Assembly: GCA_031178005.1 (NCBI GenBank)
Contig: JAPSJV010000001.1
Location: forward strand, 124,001 to 188,000
Direction of reading: 5' to 3'
Length of the DNA: 64,000 bases
DNA from: Pseudarthrobacter sp.
Lineage (GTDB): Bacteria > Actinomycetota > Actinomycetes > Actinomycetales > Micrococcaceae
Positions within the stretch are counted from its first letter, which is position 1, and each line of letters starts with the position of its first letter. Below are positions 26,032 to 34,087 of this stretch, piece after piece. The notes beneath the pieces were generated by a model. It made no database searches. It was not told the DNA's origin and worked only from the letters and a program-made list of their open reading frames with translations. The translations under genes and the position numbers were made by a program.

Positions 26032-26818
26032 AGTACGTCTTGACCGGCCCCTGGCCCAGATTCAGCACCACCGTCCGGGCAACTTCCCGCAGCTTGATGT
26101 TGCGGGTGCTGGACGCCGTCTTCAAGATATTGAAGGCCTCGATCTGTGTGCAGCGGTTCTGCGCCATGACGATCCCAACAGCCATATCGATCACGGTCCG
26201 GGTCTCCAAAGTTGCCCGCAGGTCTGCCGCCGCTTCGCTGTAGCGGGCCAGTCTCACAGCAAGGTCCAGGGCCATCGACGTCTGGCGGACAAAGTCTTCT
26301 GCGATGGCCCGGGTATGCCCGTCGAAGCGGTTGGCCCGTCCGGAGTAGAGGATCAAAGCCGCCCGGGTATCACCTTCCAGTTTGAAGGGCACAGCCAGGA
26401 GTGAACGGATGCCCAGCTCCATCAGCATGTCCGTATAGACGGGCCAGTCGGTAGCAGCCTCCAGGTCCGGGAGTTCAATAGTCACCTGCTCCCGGGAAGC
26501 TTTCATGCACGGACTGTCGCTGAAGCGGTATTGGACCTGTCCGATCTCCTCGGCTTCAGCATTGCTGTTGGCCACCGTCACCGGTTTGCGGTGCCGCCAA
26601 AGGGTGACTCCACAGAGAACTTCGTCTCCCGGTGCGGACAGGGTTCTCGCGGACATGCCTGCGAGTTCACGGAGGAACACCTCCACGTCATCGCTGTCCA
26701 GGACTAGCTGGTGTAGGTGCTCAGATATTTTTGCTTGGAATTGCGCTGTTGACTCGCTGGCCACGGTTGTTTGGTGCCATTCGCTCAGGTCAAAACGAGC
26801 CGGCCCTGCCTCGCTCAA
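26021..26818 (-). CDS. GAF and ANTAR domain-containing protein (2 of 3)
   Basis: The 265-residue protein has a GAF domain (about residues 40-190), with VLCGVTLWRHRKPVTVANSN, SPCMKASREQVTIELPDLE and RSLLAVPFKLEG. A C-terminal ANTAR domain follows (about 200-255; TRTVIDMAVGIVMAQNRCTQ). It is clearly paralogous to the GAF-ANTAR protein at 37665-38414. Its C-terminus is KTYYDA. The start is a TTG just after AAGGGG; the spacing is unusually short, so this start is uncertain. The role is RNA-binding antitermination, with unknown targets. Confidence 0.88.
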   Translation of the reverse strand: MSEAGPARFDLSEWHQTTVASESTAQFQAKISEHLHQLVLDSDDVEVFLRELAGMSARTLSAPGDEVLCGVTLWRHRKPVTVANSNAEAEEIGQVQYRFSDSPCMKASREQVTIELPDLEAATDWPVYTDMLMELGIRSLLAVPFKLEGDTRAALILYSGRANRFDGHTRAIAEDFVRQTSMALDLAVRLARYSEAAADLRATLETRTVIDMAVGIVMAQNRCTQIEAFNILKTASSTRNIKLREVARTVVLNLGQGPVKTYYDA

Positions 26819-26961
26819 CCCCTTGATGCGGGGGAGTGCGGCGGAAACAGAGGCGGATCGACGAACGTTCTTGCGGCCTCTGCTTAACCTTTGGAAAGTA
26901 TTGCATGACTCGGCCTCTGTTTCGAGTCCGTGGACAAACCGTTGACCTGTGACGATGTCTC

Positions 26962-28089
26962 TTACCCCAAGAGGGTAAAATCTGCCCGCCCGTGCCGAAC
27001 TCCATTGACTTGAATCTCCACGGCATGAGGCCCGGGATGATGAACCCGGGTGGTCATTTGGCGGAACGAGTGACGTTTGGTCAACCGCCTGGTTTCGCCC
27101 GGGGTTAACGCCACAGCTGCAAGTTTGAACACCTTGCCGGAATGGGTGCCGTTGGCCTTCAGGTATTGCACTACATAGTCCACGGCCAGCAGCACGTCTG
27201 TGTTCCCGGTATTGGTGATATCGAATTCAAACCGCAGCTCGTCCGGCATCGTCAGCAGTCCGCGTTCCAGCCGCGGGGTGGACAGCTGGACCGACGCCGG
27301 CGTGAACCCCATCAGCGCCAGCGCGCCGGGGTGGGCCTTCTTGATGAGCGTCCGAAGTCCATGGCGCACCAGCCGTAACGTAGAGCCATCGGGGCCTCCG
27401 GGTGATGCCAGCCATCGTCCCGCCGCTTCTACCACCGCGTCCGGGGCGTGCCGGGCCAAATCGTTGAGATGGTTCGCCACGGACCGCCGGACATATTCGC
27501 TTGGGTCCTGATACAACGCATCCAGCAGCGGCAGGGTGTGGTGTCCGCTGGCGGTGAAAGCAGGGACTCGGATTGCCCAGGGCAGGTACGGCCTGGTGCC
27601 CTCGCTGGCCAGTCTGCGGACGTGTTCATCGGGGCTGGCGGTCCAGGCCTGGATCAGTTCGAGGCACCGTTCGGGCCTGGCATTGAGGAGCCGGCGGATG
27701 GCAAACTCGCTGGTCAACCTGTGGGTCAGCTCGCCCAGCAGCGCCAGGCAATCGTCGAAGTCGCCGGGGTTGCTGGATTCAAGGGCAAGCGTCACCGCTG
27801 CTTCGGACAGGGGCCAGAGCACCCAGCCGGTGAGTTCCGGGTGGGGGAGGGCGGCGCGGAAGATGCGTGCCGCCGTCGTGTATTCCCTGCCCTGCATATT
27901 GGTGCCGGCGCTGTAGGAACGCACGTCGGACTCTAGTGCAGCGGCGATCTTGTCCGTGCGGGCACGCAGGCTCAGCCCGTCCAGCCCGGTTGAGGCCTCC
28001 CGCAGCCGCGGCCAAACTGACCCCGGTCCCGCGGCGGCGAGCGTAGCGGCCAGTTGCCCCACGTTGGTCCGGTTGATCTGTTCGTTCAT
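26962..28089 (-). CDS. DNA alkylation repair glycosylase, AlkC type
   Basis: The 375-residue protein is an AlkC/AlkD-superfamily HEAT-repeat DNA glycosylase that excises alkylated bases. HEAT-like helices run from about residue 35 to 260 (EFAIRRLLNARPERCLELIQ, HVRRLASEGTRPYLPWAIRV, YVRRSVANHLNDLARHAPD). The RPYLPWAI block with Arg, Pro and Trp is typical. A C-terminal Ig-like beta domain follows (about 280-370; LRFEFDITNTGNTDVLLAVD, HHPGPHAVEIQVNG), a feature of the AlkC branch. The ATG at 28089 lacks a clear ribosome-binding site; a GTG nine bases earlier is an alternative. Confidence 0.88.
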   Translation of the reverse strand: MNEQINRTNVGQLAATLAAAGPGSVWPRLREASTGLDGLSLRARTDKIAAALESDVRSYSAGTNMQGREYTTAARIFRAALPHPELTGWVLWPLSEAAVTLALESSNPGDFDDCLALLGELTHRLTSEFAIRRLLNARPERCLELIQAWTASPDEHVRRLASEGTRPYLPWAIRVPAFTASGHHTLPLLDALYQDPSEYVRRSVANHLNDLARHAPDAVVEAAGRWLASPGGPDGSTLRLVRHGLRTLIKKAHPGALALMGFTPASVQLSTPRLERGLLTMPDELRFEFDITNTGNTDVLLAVDYVVQYLKANGTHSGKVFKLAAVALTPGETRRLTKRHSFRQMTTRVHHPGPHAVEIQVNGVRHGRADFTLLG

Positions 28090-28204
28090 GACACCCACAG
28101 CATCAGGCTACCCCAGGCCCCTTCCCCGCACTCCCCTCCCCGTCGCCGGACACCCCGCCCCTGCTCCCCCAGGCTCCGCACCACCCCGCACGATCTCCCC
28201 CGCT

Positions 28205-28263
28205 GAGTGGTTAGATAATGCCGATGTGCCACGATCAAAGCGGCATTACGTCGCCGCTCGGCG
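28205..28263. repeat. Diverged copy (c) of a 59-60 nt intergenic hairpin repeat
   Basis: The arms GAGTGGTTAGATAATGCCG and CGGCATTACGTCGCCGCTC match the same arms of copies at 31614-31672 and 34028-34087. The loop has the same length as in the first copy but a different sequence. It ends with the shared CTCGGCG. The inner stem is lost, so this looks like an older copy. It lies in the leader of the PAP2 gene. Confidence 0.55.
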
Positions 28264-28291
28264 CAAGGGAGTTACAGTTTTCAGCACAACC

Positions 28292-29101
28292 ATGTCCACA
28301 ACAGTGCGAACGGACTCCCCAGTGGCAGAACAGGCAGCAGCTCCTTCGGGCTGGTGGCAAGGCTTCAACCAGAAGTTTGTGGTCGAGGAACGCTATATGG
28401 AGCCGGCCGACCGCGCAGGCCTGTACCGGACCTCGGTGGTCCTTGCCGCGTCCGGTACTGCCCTGTTCCTTCTTGCGCTCGCCAGCGTGCTGCTCAACGG
28501 CGGACTTGCAGCCATCGATGAGCCGTTGCGGAACTGGCTGCTGGACACGCGGTCGGATGCCGCCACCGGAATCATGCGGTTCCTCGCTGTGCTGTTTGGG
28601 CCGATAGCACTGCCGATCATTGTGCTGGTGGTGAATGTGGTGTGGGGCTTTACGGCCCGGCATGCCTGGCGGCCCATTCTGCTGGCGGCCGGGATGCTGG
28701 GCGGAGTAGGGATTTCACAGGTTGTGCTGCATTTGGTTGACCGTTCGCGGCCGCCCATCGAACTGATGCTCTTTGGAATTGACCATACTTATTCATTCCC
28801 CTCGGGGCATGTGCTGGGCGCCTGTGACTTTCTGTTGATCGGGGCTTATCTGATCGCTTCCAGGTCCCGGAACCCCAAAGTCAGCATGGTCTGCTTCACC
28901 GTCGCAGCTTTCGGCATCGTCCTGGCTGCCCTTAGCCGCCTGTACCTTGGCTATCACTGGTTCACCGATGCGTTTGCGTCCTTCTCGCTGGCCTTGGTGA
29001 TCATGGGCGGCATCATGGCCCTGGACACTTGGCGGACGGCCAGGATCCCGGGCGAGCCCATTACGGGCGGGCTTTCCACCGCGGAATCCCCGGGCGACTA
29101 G
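28292..29101 (+). CDS. PAP2 family phosphatase
   Basis: The 269-residue membrane phosphatase has the three-part phosphatidic acid phosphatase type 2 signature: HLVDRSRPPIEL (motif 1), FPSGHVLG (motif 2) and SRLYLGYHWFTDA (motif 3, catalytic His). Six hydrophobic helices carry these, e.g. VVLAASGTALFLLALASVLL and IALPIIVLVVNVVWGF. It dephosphorylates lipid phosphates such as undecaprenyl diphosphate or phosphatidate at the outer membrane face. The ATG was chosen where the homologous N-terminus begins; no good ribosome-binding site is present. Its stop overlaps the stop of the convergent MerR gene by four bases. Confidence 0.9.
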   Translation: MSTTVRTDSPVAEQAAAPSGWWQGFNQKFVVEERYMEPADRAGLYRTSVVLAASGTALFLLALASVLLNGGLAAIDEPLRNWLLDTRSDAATGIMRFLAVLFGPIALPIIVLVVNVVWGFTARHAWRPILLAAGMLGGVGISQVVLHLVDRSRPPIELMLFGIDHTYSFPSGHVLGACDFLLIGAYLIASRSRNPKVSMVCFTVAAFGIVLAALSRLYLGYHWFTDAFASFSLALVIMGGIMALDTWRTARIPGEPITGGLSTAESPGD

Positions 29102-29520
29102 TCCGGCAGGCCCTGCCCGCCACTTTGCTTCCGGCTCCGGCTACGCGCCCGTTTCAGGTCCTTGCGAAGCTTCGCGTTGGCGGCTTCCAGTTCAAGGACT
29201 TTAGCCACGCCCGCCAGATTGAGCCCCTCCTCCAGGAGTTCGCTGATCCGCACAAGCACCGCCACATCACGGTCGCTGTATTGCCGGGTGCCTCCTGGGG
29301 TGCGATGAGGCGTCAACAGGCCGCGTGTTTCGTAAAGCCTTATGTTCTGCTGGCCGGTCCCAACAAGGTCCGCAACGACCGAAATGGCGTACCGGGCCCG
29401 GATGTTACTGGCGGCGGGGCCGGCATCGTTCGGCTTAGGCGTGTCCTGAAGGTGCTCGTCTGCCCCGTCTGAGGGCCCGATCCTGGGAACCCCTTCCGGA
29501 AGCTGTGCGTCGGTGGACAT
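29098..29520 (-). CDS. MerR family regulator next to hsp20 (HspR-like)
   Basis: The 140-residue protein has a disordered N-terminus of about 40 residues, then a MerR winged helix: ARYAISVVADLVGTGQQNIR, LYETRGLLTPHRTPGGTRQY, and a coiled coil (EEGLNLAGVAKVLELEAANA). It resembles HspR, the heat-shock repressor. It is divergent from hsp20. The upstream dyad at 29585-29608 is a plausible operator, but the HspR (HAIR) consensus CTTGAGT-N7-ACTCAAG is not found. It therefore may use a different site. Confidence 0.85.
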   Translation of the reverse strand: MSTDAQLPEGVPRIGPSDGADEHLQDTPKPNDAGPAASNIRARYAISVVADLVGTGQQNIRLYETRGLLTPHRTPGGTRQYSDRDVAVLVRISELLEEGLNLAGVAKVLELEAANAKLRKDLKRARSRSRKQSGGQGLPD

Positions 29521-29547
29521 TTTCCTCCAAAAACGGGCGATCGGGGG

Positions 29548-29576
29548 TTGCAGTTACTTCTCTTCAATGCTATAAA
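29548..29576 (+). promoter_or_regulatory. Promoter of hsp20
   Basis: TTGCAG (29548-29553) and TATAAA (29571-29576) are separated by exactly 17 bases, a good sigma-A type promoter. Transcription would start near 29583, right at the dyad 29585-29608 and about 70 bases ahead of the hsp20 ATG. Confidence 0.6.
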
Positions 29577-29584
29577 AAATCTAT

Positions 29585-29608
29585 ATCCACCACCATAGAT
29601 AGGTGGAT
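29585..29608. promoter_or_regulatory. Dyad downstream of the hsp20 promoter, probable MerR operator
   Basis: ATCCACC and GGTGGAT form a perfect seven-base inverted repeat with a ten-base spacer. It lies just after the predicted transcription start of hsp20, where a bound repressor would block transcription. It differs from the HAIR sequence bound by HspR. Confidence 0.5.
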
Positions 29609-29653
29609 GGGTAGGCCCAGTAAAGCACATCAAAAACCTGAAGGAGTGGGAAA

Positions 29654-30082
29654 ATGATGCTAATGCGTACGGATCCGTTCCGTGAGCTGGACCGGCTGAC
29701 CCAGCAGGTATTTGGCACCACTGCACGGCCGGCCGCCATGCCGATGGATGCTTGGCAGGAAGACGGTGAATTCGTTGTAGCCTTCGACCTGCCCGGTGTG
29801 GACGTGGACTCGGTTGACCTCAATGTTGAGCGCAACGTCCTCACTGTCCGCGCCGAGCGGCGGGATCCCACGCAGCCAAACGTTGAGTTGGTTGCTTCCG
29901 AACGCCCGAGGGGTGTGTTTAGCCGCCAGTTGATCCTGGGTGATTCCCTGGATACGGAGAACGTTAAGGCGAGCTATACCGACGGCGTCCTGACCCTGCG
30001 GGTCCCTGTCGCTGAGCAGGCCAAGCCGCGGAAGATCGAGATCGAGACCAAGAAGGACCATATGCAGGAGATCGGGAGCTGA
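29654..30082 (+). CDS. Hsp20/alpha-crystallin small heat-shock protein
   Basis: The 142-residue chaperone holds denatured proteins in a refoldable state. The alpha-crystallin domain spans about residues 35-130: [52 protein letters not shown] and [29 protein letters not shown] block and a C-terminal IEIE-type motif fit small heat-shock proteins. AAGGAG precedes the ATG by seven bases. It is divergent from the MerR regulator and followed by a J-domain gene 133 bases downstream. Confidence 0.95.
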   Translation: MMLMRTDPFRELDRLTQQVFGTTARPAAMPMDAWQEDGEFVVAFDLPGVDVDSVDLNVERNVLTVRAERRDPTQPNVELVASERPRGVFSRQLILGDSLDTENVKASYTDGVLTLRVPVAEQAKPRKIEIETKKDHMQEIGS

Positions 30083-30126
30083 TCCTTCCGGCGGGACCTC
30101 TTGGGCCGGCTCCGGCACGGAATCAT

Positions 30127-30161
30127 CCGGGTGGGCAGTAGCAGTTGTACTGCCCACCCGG
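30127..30161. terminator. Perfect hairpin between hsp20 and the J-domain gene
   Basis: CCGGGTGGGCAGTA and TACTGCCCACCCGG form a perfect 14-base stem with a seven-base loop. It begins 44 bases after the hsp20 stop and is not followed by a T-run. It may terminate, attenuate or protect the hsp20 mRNA. Confidence 0.5.
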
Positions 30162-30215
30162 GCCGTCAATCCTGCCGGAACCTGGATCTCCTGCTGGTGA
30201 TGGAGCTGAACGGTC

Positions 30216-30638
30216 ATGCGCGAACCCGACTATTACTCGATTCTCGGCGTCGATCCACGCTCGACGCCGGCGCAGGTCTCCCGCGCTTACCGCACCTTCA
30301 TGCGGACCCATCATCCCGACGTCGAACATGCGCCTGCGGACCAATCTGAACTCCTGCGGATCATGGAGGCATTCGCCGTTCTGCGGAATCCGGTGCGGCG
30401 GGCTGAGTATGATTCCCGGCGGTCCCGCCGTCCGGTGCCGACGAAACCTGATGCCACCGGGCGCGGCGCAAAGCGCGACGCCGGGCCGGTCGTCCGTGAG
30501 CACCCCCAGAAGGCTCGGAGCGGGGAAGCCCGGGACATTCCGGTGCGCCGTGGCCCATCGGTGCCGCGGCAGTCTGAACGAAATTCCCCTGCCATCCGTG
30601 TTACGCCTGTCCGGTGGGAGAGCGGACCCTGGTCCTAG
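30216..30638 (+). CDS. Short J-domain (DnaJ-type) protein
   Basis: The 140-residue protein has an N-terminal J domain of about 65 residues: EPDYYSILGVDPRSTPAQVS, RAYRTFMRTHHPDV (HPD motif present) and PVRRAEYDSRRSR. The HPD tripeptide stimulates DnaK ATPase. The remaining half is basic and Pro/Arg-rich with no recognisable domain; the zinc finger and C-terminal domains of DnaJ are absent. It follows hsp20 on the same strand, suggesting that it hands Hsp20-bound clients to DnaK. A perfect hairpin lies between the two genes. Confidence 0.9.
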   Translation: MREPDYYSILGVDPRSTPAQVSRAYRTFMRTHHPDVEHAPADQSELLRIMEAFAVLRNPVRRAEYDSRRSRRPVPTKPDATGRGAKRDAGPVVREHPQKARSGEARDIPVRRGPSVPRQSERNSPAIRVTPVRWESGPWS

Positions 30639-30810
30639 CCGTTTGGCGGCTTTGACATTTCCTTTTGGTTAACTCTTATGACTGCCTTGTCATCCGTGGC
30701 TGACCTGCGGATACACTGCAAGGACGGCGGCCGGATTTGGGGAACGGTTCTTGCTCTCTCGCCATCGGCGCCTTTATTTTGCGAATTTGTAACCTCCTGA
30801 AAGGCGCACC

Positions 30811-31590
30811 ATGGTCAAGGACAATCTCAAGGCAGCTCCGGTAGCTCCCGACGCCGATGCCAGCACCTCCACTGTTTCCCGCTTGGGTGCAGAAGTACTG
30901 GGCACTTTTATTCTTGTTTTCGGTGGTGTGGGCACCGCATTGTTTGCTGCACAGTTTCCGGGCGAAGCGAATCCGCTGGGCGTGGGCTTCCTCGGTGTCG
31001 CATTGGCCTTCGGGCTCACTGTGGTTGGCGCGGCCTACGCTGTCGGCCACATTTCCGGAGGCCACTTCAATCCCGCCGTCACCATCGGCCTGTTCGTTGC
31101 AGGGCGCTTCCCGGCCAAGGACATCGCAGGCTACGTTGTGGCGCAGATTGTGGGCGGCGCCCTCGCTGCAAGCCTGCTCGCGGCCATCGCAGCGGGCGGA
31201 CCGGCAGGCTTCTTTGATGCGGCCCGTGCAGGCGGCTTTGCTTCGAACGGGTTCGGCGAACACTCGCCCGGTGGCTTCTCGATGCTGTCTGCGCTCCTGA
31301 TCGAGGTAATCCTGACGGCGGTGTTCCTCTTCGTCATTCTTGGTGTCACGGACCGGCGGGCCACTCCCGGTTTTGCTGCCTTGACCATTGGCCTGACGCT
31401 GACCCTGATCCACCTGATCAGCATCCCCGTAACCAACACGTCAGTGAACCCGGCCCGCTCCATCGCCACCGCACTGTTCGCAGAGCCGTGGGCGCTGGGC
31501 CAGCTGTGGCTTTTCATCGTGGCACCCATTGCCGGCGCCGCGTTGGCCGCCGTCGTCTACAAGCTGGTGTTCGGGCGGGCTAAGGCCTAG
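30811..31590 (+). CDS. aqpZ: Aquaporin (MIP family)
   Basis: The 259-residue channel protein has six helices and both NPA loops: GGHFNPAVT near residue 92 and [10 protein letters not shown] near 214. [20 protein letters not shown] begins helix 1. The second NPA is followed by Arg, and the pattern resembles water-selective AqpZ rather than glycerol facilitators. The long leader (about 130 bases) carries TTGACA at 30652-30657 as a possible -35. It is a monocistronic gene followed by a repeat hairpin at 31614-31672. Confidence 0.94.
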   Translation: MVKDNLKAAPVAPDADASTSTVSRLGAEVLGTFILVFGGVGTALFAAQFPGEANPLGVGFLGVALAFGLTVVGAAYAVGHISGGHFNPAVTIGLFVAGRFPAKDIAGYVVAQIVGGALAASLLAAIAAGGPAGFFDAARAGGFASNGFGEHSPGGFSMLSALLIEVILTAVFLFVILGVTDRRATPGFAALTIGLTLTLIHLISIPVTNTSVNPARSIATALFAEPWALGQLWLFIVAPIAGAALAAVVYKLVFGRAKA

Positions 31591-31613
31591 CCAAGCCTTG
31601 GCACGCCCCCATC

Positions 31614-31672
31614 GAGTGGCGAGTAAATGCCGCTTAGGTTCGTCCTAAGCGACATTTGCTCGCCACTCGGCG
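31614..31672. repeat. Intergenic hairpin repeat, copy (a)
   Basis: GAGTGGCGAGTAAATGCCGC and GACATTTGCTCGCCACTC are the outer arms, with an inner stem CTTAGG/CCTAAG and a TTCGT loop. Almost the whole 59-base unit folds back on itself. It lies between the aquaporin gene and the convergent EamA gene, where it may also terminate. It shares sequence and length with the copies at 34028-34087 and 28205-28263. Confidence 0.75.
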
Positions 31673-31697
31673 TTGGGGGTGGAGGGCTTGTGAAGGT

Positions 31698-32618
31698 TTA
31701 CCTCCGCAACCGCACCCGGACGGCGATCCCCGCGCACAGGATGACGGCGAGCCCGCCAAGCATGGTGGACCAGGTCAGCTCCTCGCCCAGCAGGAGGCCG
31801 GCCCAGCAGATCGTCAACACGGGCTGGACCAGTTGGATCTGGCTGACCTGCGCCATTGGCCCGATGGCGAGCCCGCGATACCAGGCGAAGAAGCCCAGGA
31901 ACATGCTGATCACGCCCAGGTAGACGAACGCTGACCATTGCCAGAGGTTACCGGTAGGCTGTTGCTGTGCCACGGCGACCGAAGTCAGCAGGATCATCAC
32001 CGGGGAGGCCAGCACCAGGCTCCACGAGACCGTCTGCCAGGCTCCCAGTTCGCGCGACAACAGGCCGCCTTCCGCGTAGCCCACTGCCGCTGCCACTACA
32101 GCTCCCAGCAGCAACAGGTTGCTCCAGTGCAGTTGCCCTGCGCCGCCGGAGTGAACCACAGCGAAGCCGATGGCGGCAACGGCTCCAGCCAGTGTTGCCC
32201 ACCAGAACGGCGCGGGAAGCCGTTCACGGCCACGGATGGCCGCGGCCGTTGCTGTTGCGGCTGGCAGCAGGGCCACCACCACTGCTCCGTGGCTGGCCGG
32301 CGCCGTAGTCAATGCATAGGAGGTCAGGAGCGGGAAGCCGACGACGATTCCTCCTGCGGTGACAGCAAGCCGTCCCCATTGCGCCCCTTGCGGAAGCCGT
32401 TGCCGGGTCAGGGCCAGCGCGGCTGCTGCGAGCAGGGCGGCCACGACCGCCCGCCCGGCTCCGATGAAGAGCGGCGACATTCCGGCTACGGCTATCCGGG
32501 TGAAGGGGATGGTGAGCGAAAAGGCCGCTACGCCCAGAAGGCCCCATAGTAGGCCGGCGGAGGGATGACGCGATATCGGAGGCGCTGTTTTGATAGTAGC
32601 GCTACTATTGGCTCTCAT
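31698..32618 (-). CDS. EamA family transporter (DMT superfamily)
   Basis: The 306-residue membrane protein has ten helices in two EamA repeats (LLWGLLGVAAFSLTIPFTRI and LGAVVAAAVGYAEGGLLSRE start the halves). It probably exports amino acids or small metabolites. The next gene, divergent, is a MocR-type regulator, a common pairing. The ATG at 32618 overlaps the MocR ATG by two bases, so the EamA promoter must lie inside the MocR coding sequence unless another start is used. No ribosome-binding site is obvious. The family identification is good; the substrate is not known. Confidence 0.88.
   Translation of the reverse strand: MRANSSATIKTAPPISRHPSAGLLWGLLGVAAFSLTIPFTRIAVAGMSPLFIGAGRAVVAALLAAAALALTRQRLPQGAQWGRLAVTAGGIVVGFPLLTSYALTTAPASHGAVVVALLPAATATAAAIRGRERLPAPFWWATLAGAVAAIGFAVVHSGGAGQLHWSNLLLLGAVVAAAVGYAEGGLLSRELGAWQTVSWSLVLASPVMILLTSVAVAQQQPTGNLWQWSAFVYLGVISMFLGFFAWYRGLAIGPMAQVSQIQLVQPVLTICWAGLLLGEELTWSTMLGGLAVILCAGIAVRVRLRR
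32593..32608. promoter_or_regulatory. Perfect 16-base palindrome, probable MocR operator and promoter
   Basis: ATAGTAGC followed directly by GCTACTAT is perfectly symmetrical. It contains TACTAT, a good -10, on both strands. On the plus strand this places transcription start at the MocR ATG (32617), so a leaderless mRNA is likely. It overlaps the coding start of EamA on the minus strand. Confidence 0.65.
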
Positions 32619-34029
32619 GAACAACGATAGCAGTTCGAGGATTGTGGAGCGACTGTCCAGCTGGGTTGCAGCAGCGGCTCCCGGTGCGCGGCTGCCGTCG
32701 ACCCGCTCGTTGGTGGCGGAATTCCAGGCGAGTCCGGTCACAGTGCAGAAGGCCCTGCAGACACTCACCGCCCGCGGCCTGGTCGAAAGCAGGCCCGGTG
32801 TCGGGACATTCGTCCGGGCAGTCCGCACGGCCAAGCCTTCGGACTACGGATGGCAGACCGGCGCACTCCGCTCTCCGCAGGGCCGGCTTCGGGCCCCCTC
32901 CACCACGATGCGGGACACCTCGAACGACGTTATCGCCTTCCATTCCGGTTATCCGGACCGTGAGCTTCTCCCGGAACGCCTGGTCCGGGCAGCCCTCACC
33001 CGCGCGGCCCGCAGCGATGCCGCGATTTCCCGTTCTCCGGCTTCAGGTCTTCCGGAACTGCAGGCCTGGTTTGCACAGGAGCTTGCCGCCGCCACACCCG
33101 CCGGCGTCGCCCCGCCCGCAGCAGCGGACGTGGTGGTGTTGCCGGGGAGCCAGAGCGGGCTGAGTTCGATCTTCCGGGCACTGCTGGGCAATGGTCAGCC
33201 GTTGCTGATGGAATCACCCACGTACTGGGGCGCCATCCTGGCCGCCTCGCAGGTGGGTGTCCCGGTAGTTCCTGTTCCCAGCGGCCCCAACGGGCCGGAT
33301 CCCGCCGAGTTGGCCCGGGCCTTTGAAGAGAGTGGCTCGCGGGTTTTTTACGCGCAGCCCAACTACGCCAACCCCACGGGCGCACAATGGTCTCCGGCGC
33401 TCCGGGAACAGATCCTGGATGTGGTGCGGCAATACGGCGCCTTCATCGTCGAGGATGACTGGGCACACGATTTCGGGATCAGTACCAGCCCCGTCCCGCT
33501 CGCCGGCCAGGATGACTCCGGGCATGTTGTGTACCTCCGGTCATTGACCAAGAGCGTTTCTCCCGCAATCCGGGTGGCGGCGGTCATTGCCCGCGGCCCC
33601 GCCAGGGAACGACTCCAGGCTGACCGTGCCGCCGAATCCATGTACGTCAGCGGCCTTCTGCAGGCTGCCGCGCTCGACGTCGTCACGCAGCCAGGGTGGC
33701 AAACCCACCTCCGCGGCCTCCGCCATCAGCTGCAGTCACGGCGGGATCTCTTGGTCACCGCCCTGCGCGGACAGGTGGAGGAAGCGCACATCACGCAGGT
33801 TCCCGCAGGCGGGCTGAACTTGTGGGTCCGGCTGCCGGACGCTGTTGATCCCGTGCAGCTGGGCATGGACTGCGAGCGTGCCGGCGTGATGATTGCTGCC
33901 GGTACTGAATGGTTTCCGGCCGAGGCGGAAGGACCGTACCTTCGCCTGAACTACGCTGGCCCGAATCCGGCCGGGTTCGCCGAAGGGGCCAGGATTATCG
34001 GCCAGACCCTGCGTCTCCAGCATCGGTGA
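32617..34029 (+). CDS. MocR-type regulator (GntR winged helix fused to class I aminotransferase fold)
   Basis: The 470-residue protein has an N-terminal GntR winged helix (about residues 10-75; PGARLPSTRSLVAEFQASPV, QTLTARGLVESRPGVGTFVR). A fold-type I aminotransferase domain follows (about 100-465): PGSQSGLSSIFRALL, QPNYANPTGAQWS, and VYLRSLTKSVSPAIRVAAVI with the PLP-binding Lys in SLTKS. MocR proteins sense amino acids or vitamin B6. It is divergent from an EamA exporter. The palindrome 32593-32608 is its likely operator. The mRNA appears leaderless. Confidence 0.92.
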   Translation: MNNDSSSRIVERLSSWVAAAAPGARLPSTRSLVAEFQASPVTVQKALQTLTARGLVESRPGVGTFVRAVRTAKPSDYGWQTGALRSPQGRLRAPSTTMRDTSNDVIAFHSGYPDRELLPERLVRAALTRAARSDAAISRSPASGLPELQAWFAQELAAATPAGVAPPAAADVVVLPGSQSGLSSIFRALLGNGQPLLMESPTYWGAILAASQVGVPVVPVPSGPNGPDPAELARAFEESGSRVFYAQPNYANPTGAQWSPALREQILDVVRQYGAFIVEDDWAHDFGISTSPVPLAGQDDSGHVVYLRSLTKSVSPAIRVAAVIARGPARERLQADRAAESMYVSGLLQAAALDVVTQPGWQTHLRGLRHQLQSRRDLLVTALRGQVEEAHITQVPAGGLNLWVRLPDAVDPVQLGMDCERAGVMIAAGTEWFPAEAEGPYLRLNYAGPNPAGFAEGARIIGQTLRLQHR

Positions 34030-34087
34030 GCGGCGAGCAAATGCCGCTTAGGGTTCGTCCTAAACGGCATTAACTCGCCACTCGGCG
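34028..34087. repeat. Intergenic hairpin repeat, copy (b), overlapping the MocR stop codon
   Basis: GAGCGGCGAGCAAATGCCGC and ACGGCATTAACTCGCCACTC are the outer arms and CTTAGG/CCTAAA the inner stem. One extra G in the loop makes it 60 bases. The first bases belong to the MocR stop codon. It matches copy (a) at 31614-31672 at most positions. Confidence 0.75.

Noticed and set aside
29521-29653. HAIR (HspR) operator at hsp20
   Set aside because: CTTGAGT-N7-ACTCAAG or a close variant is not present in this gap.
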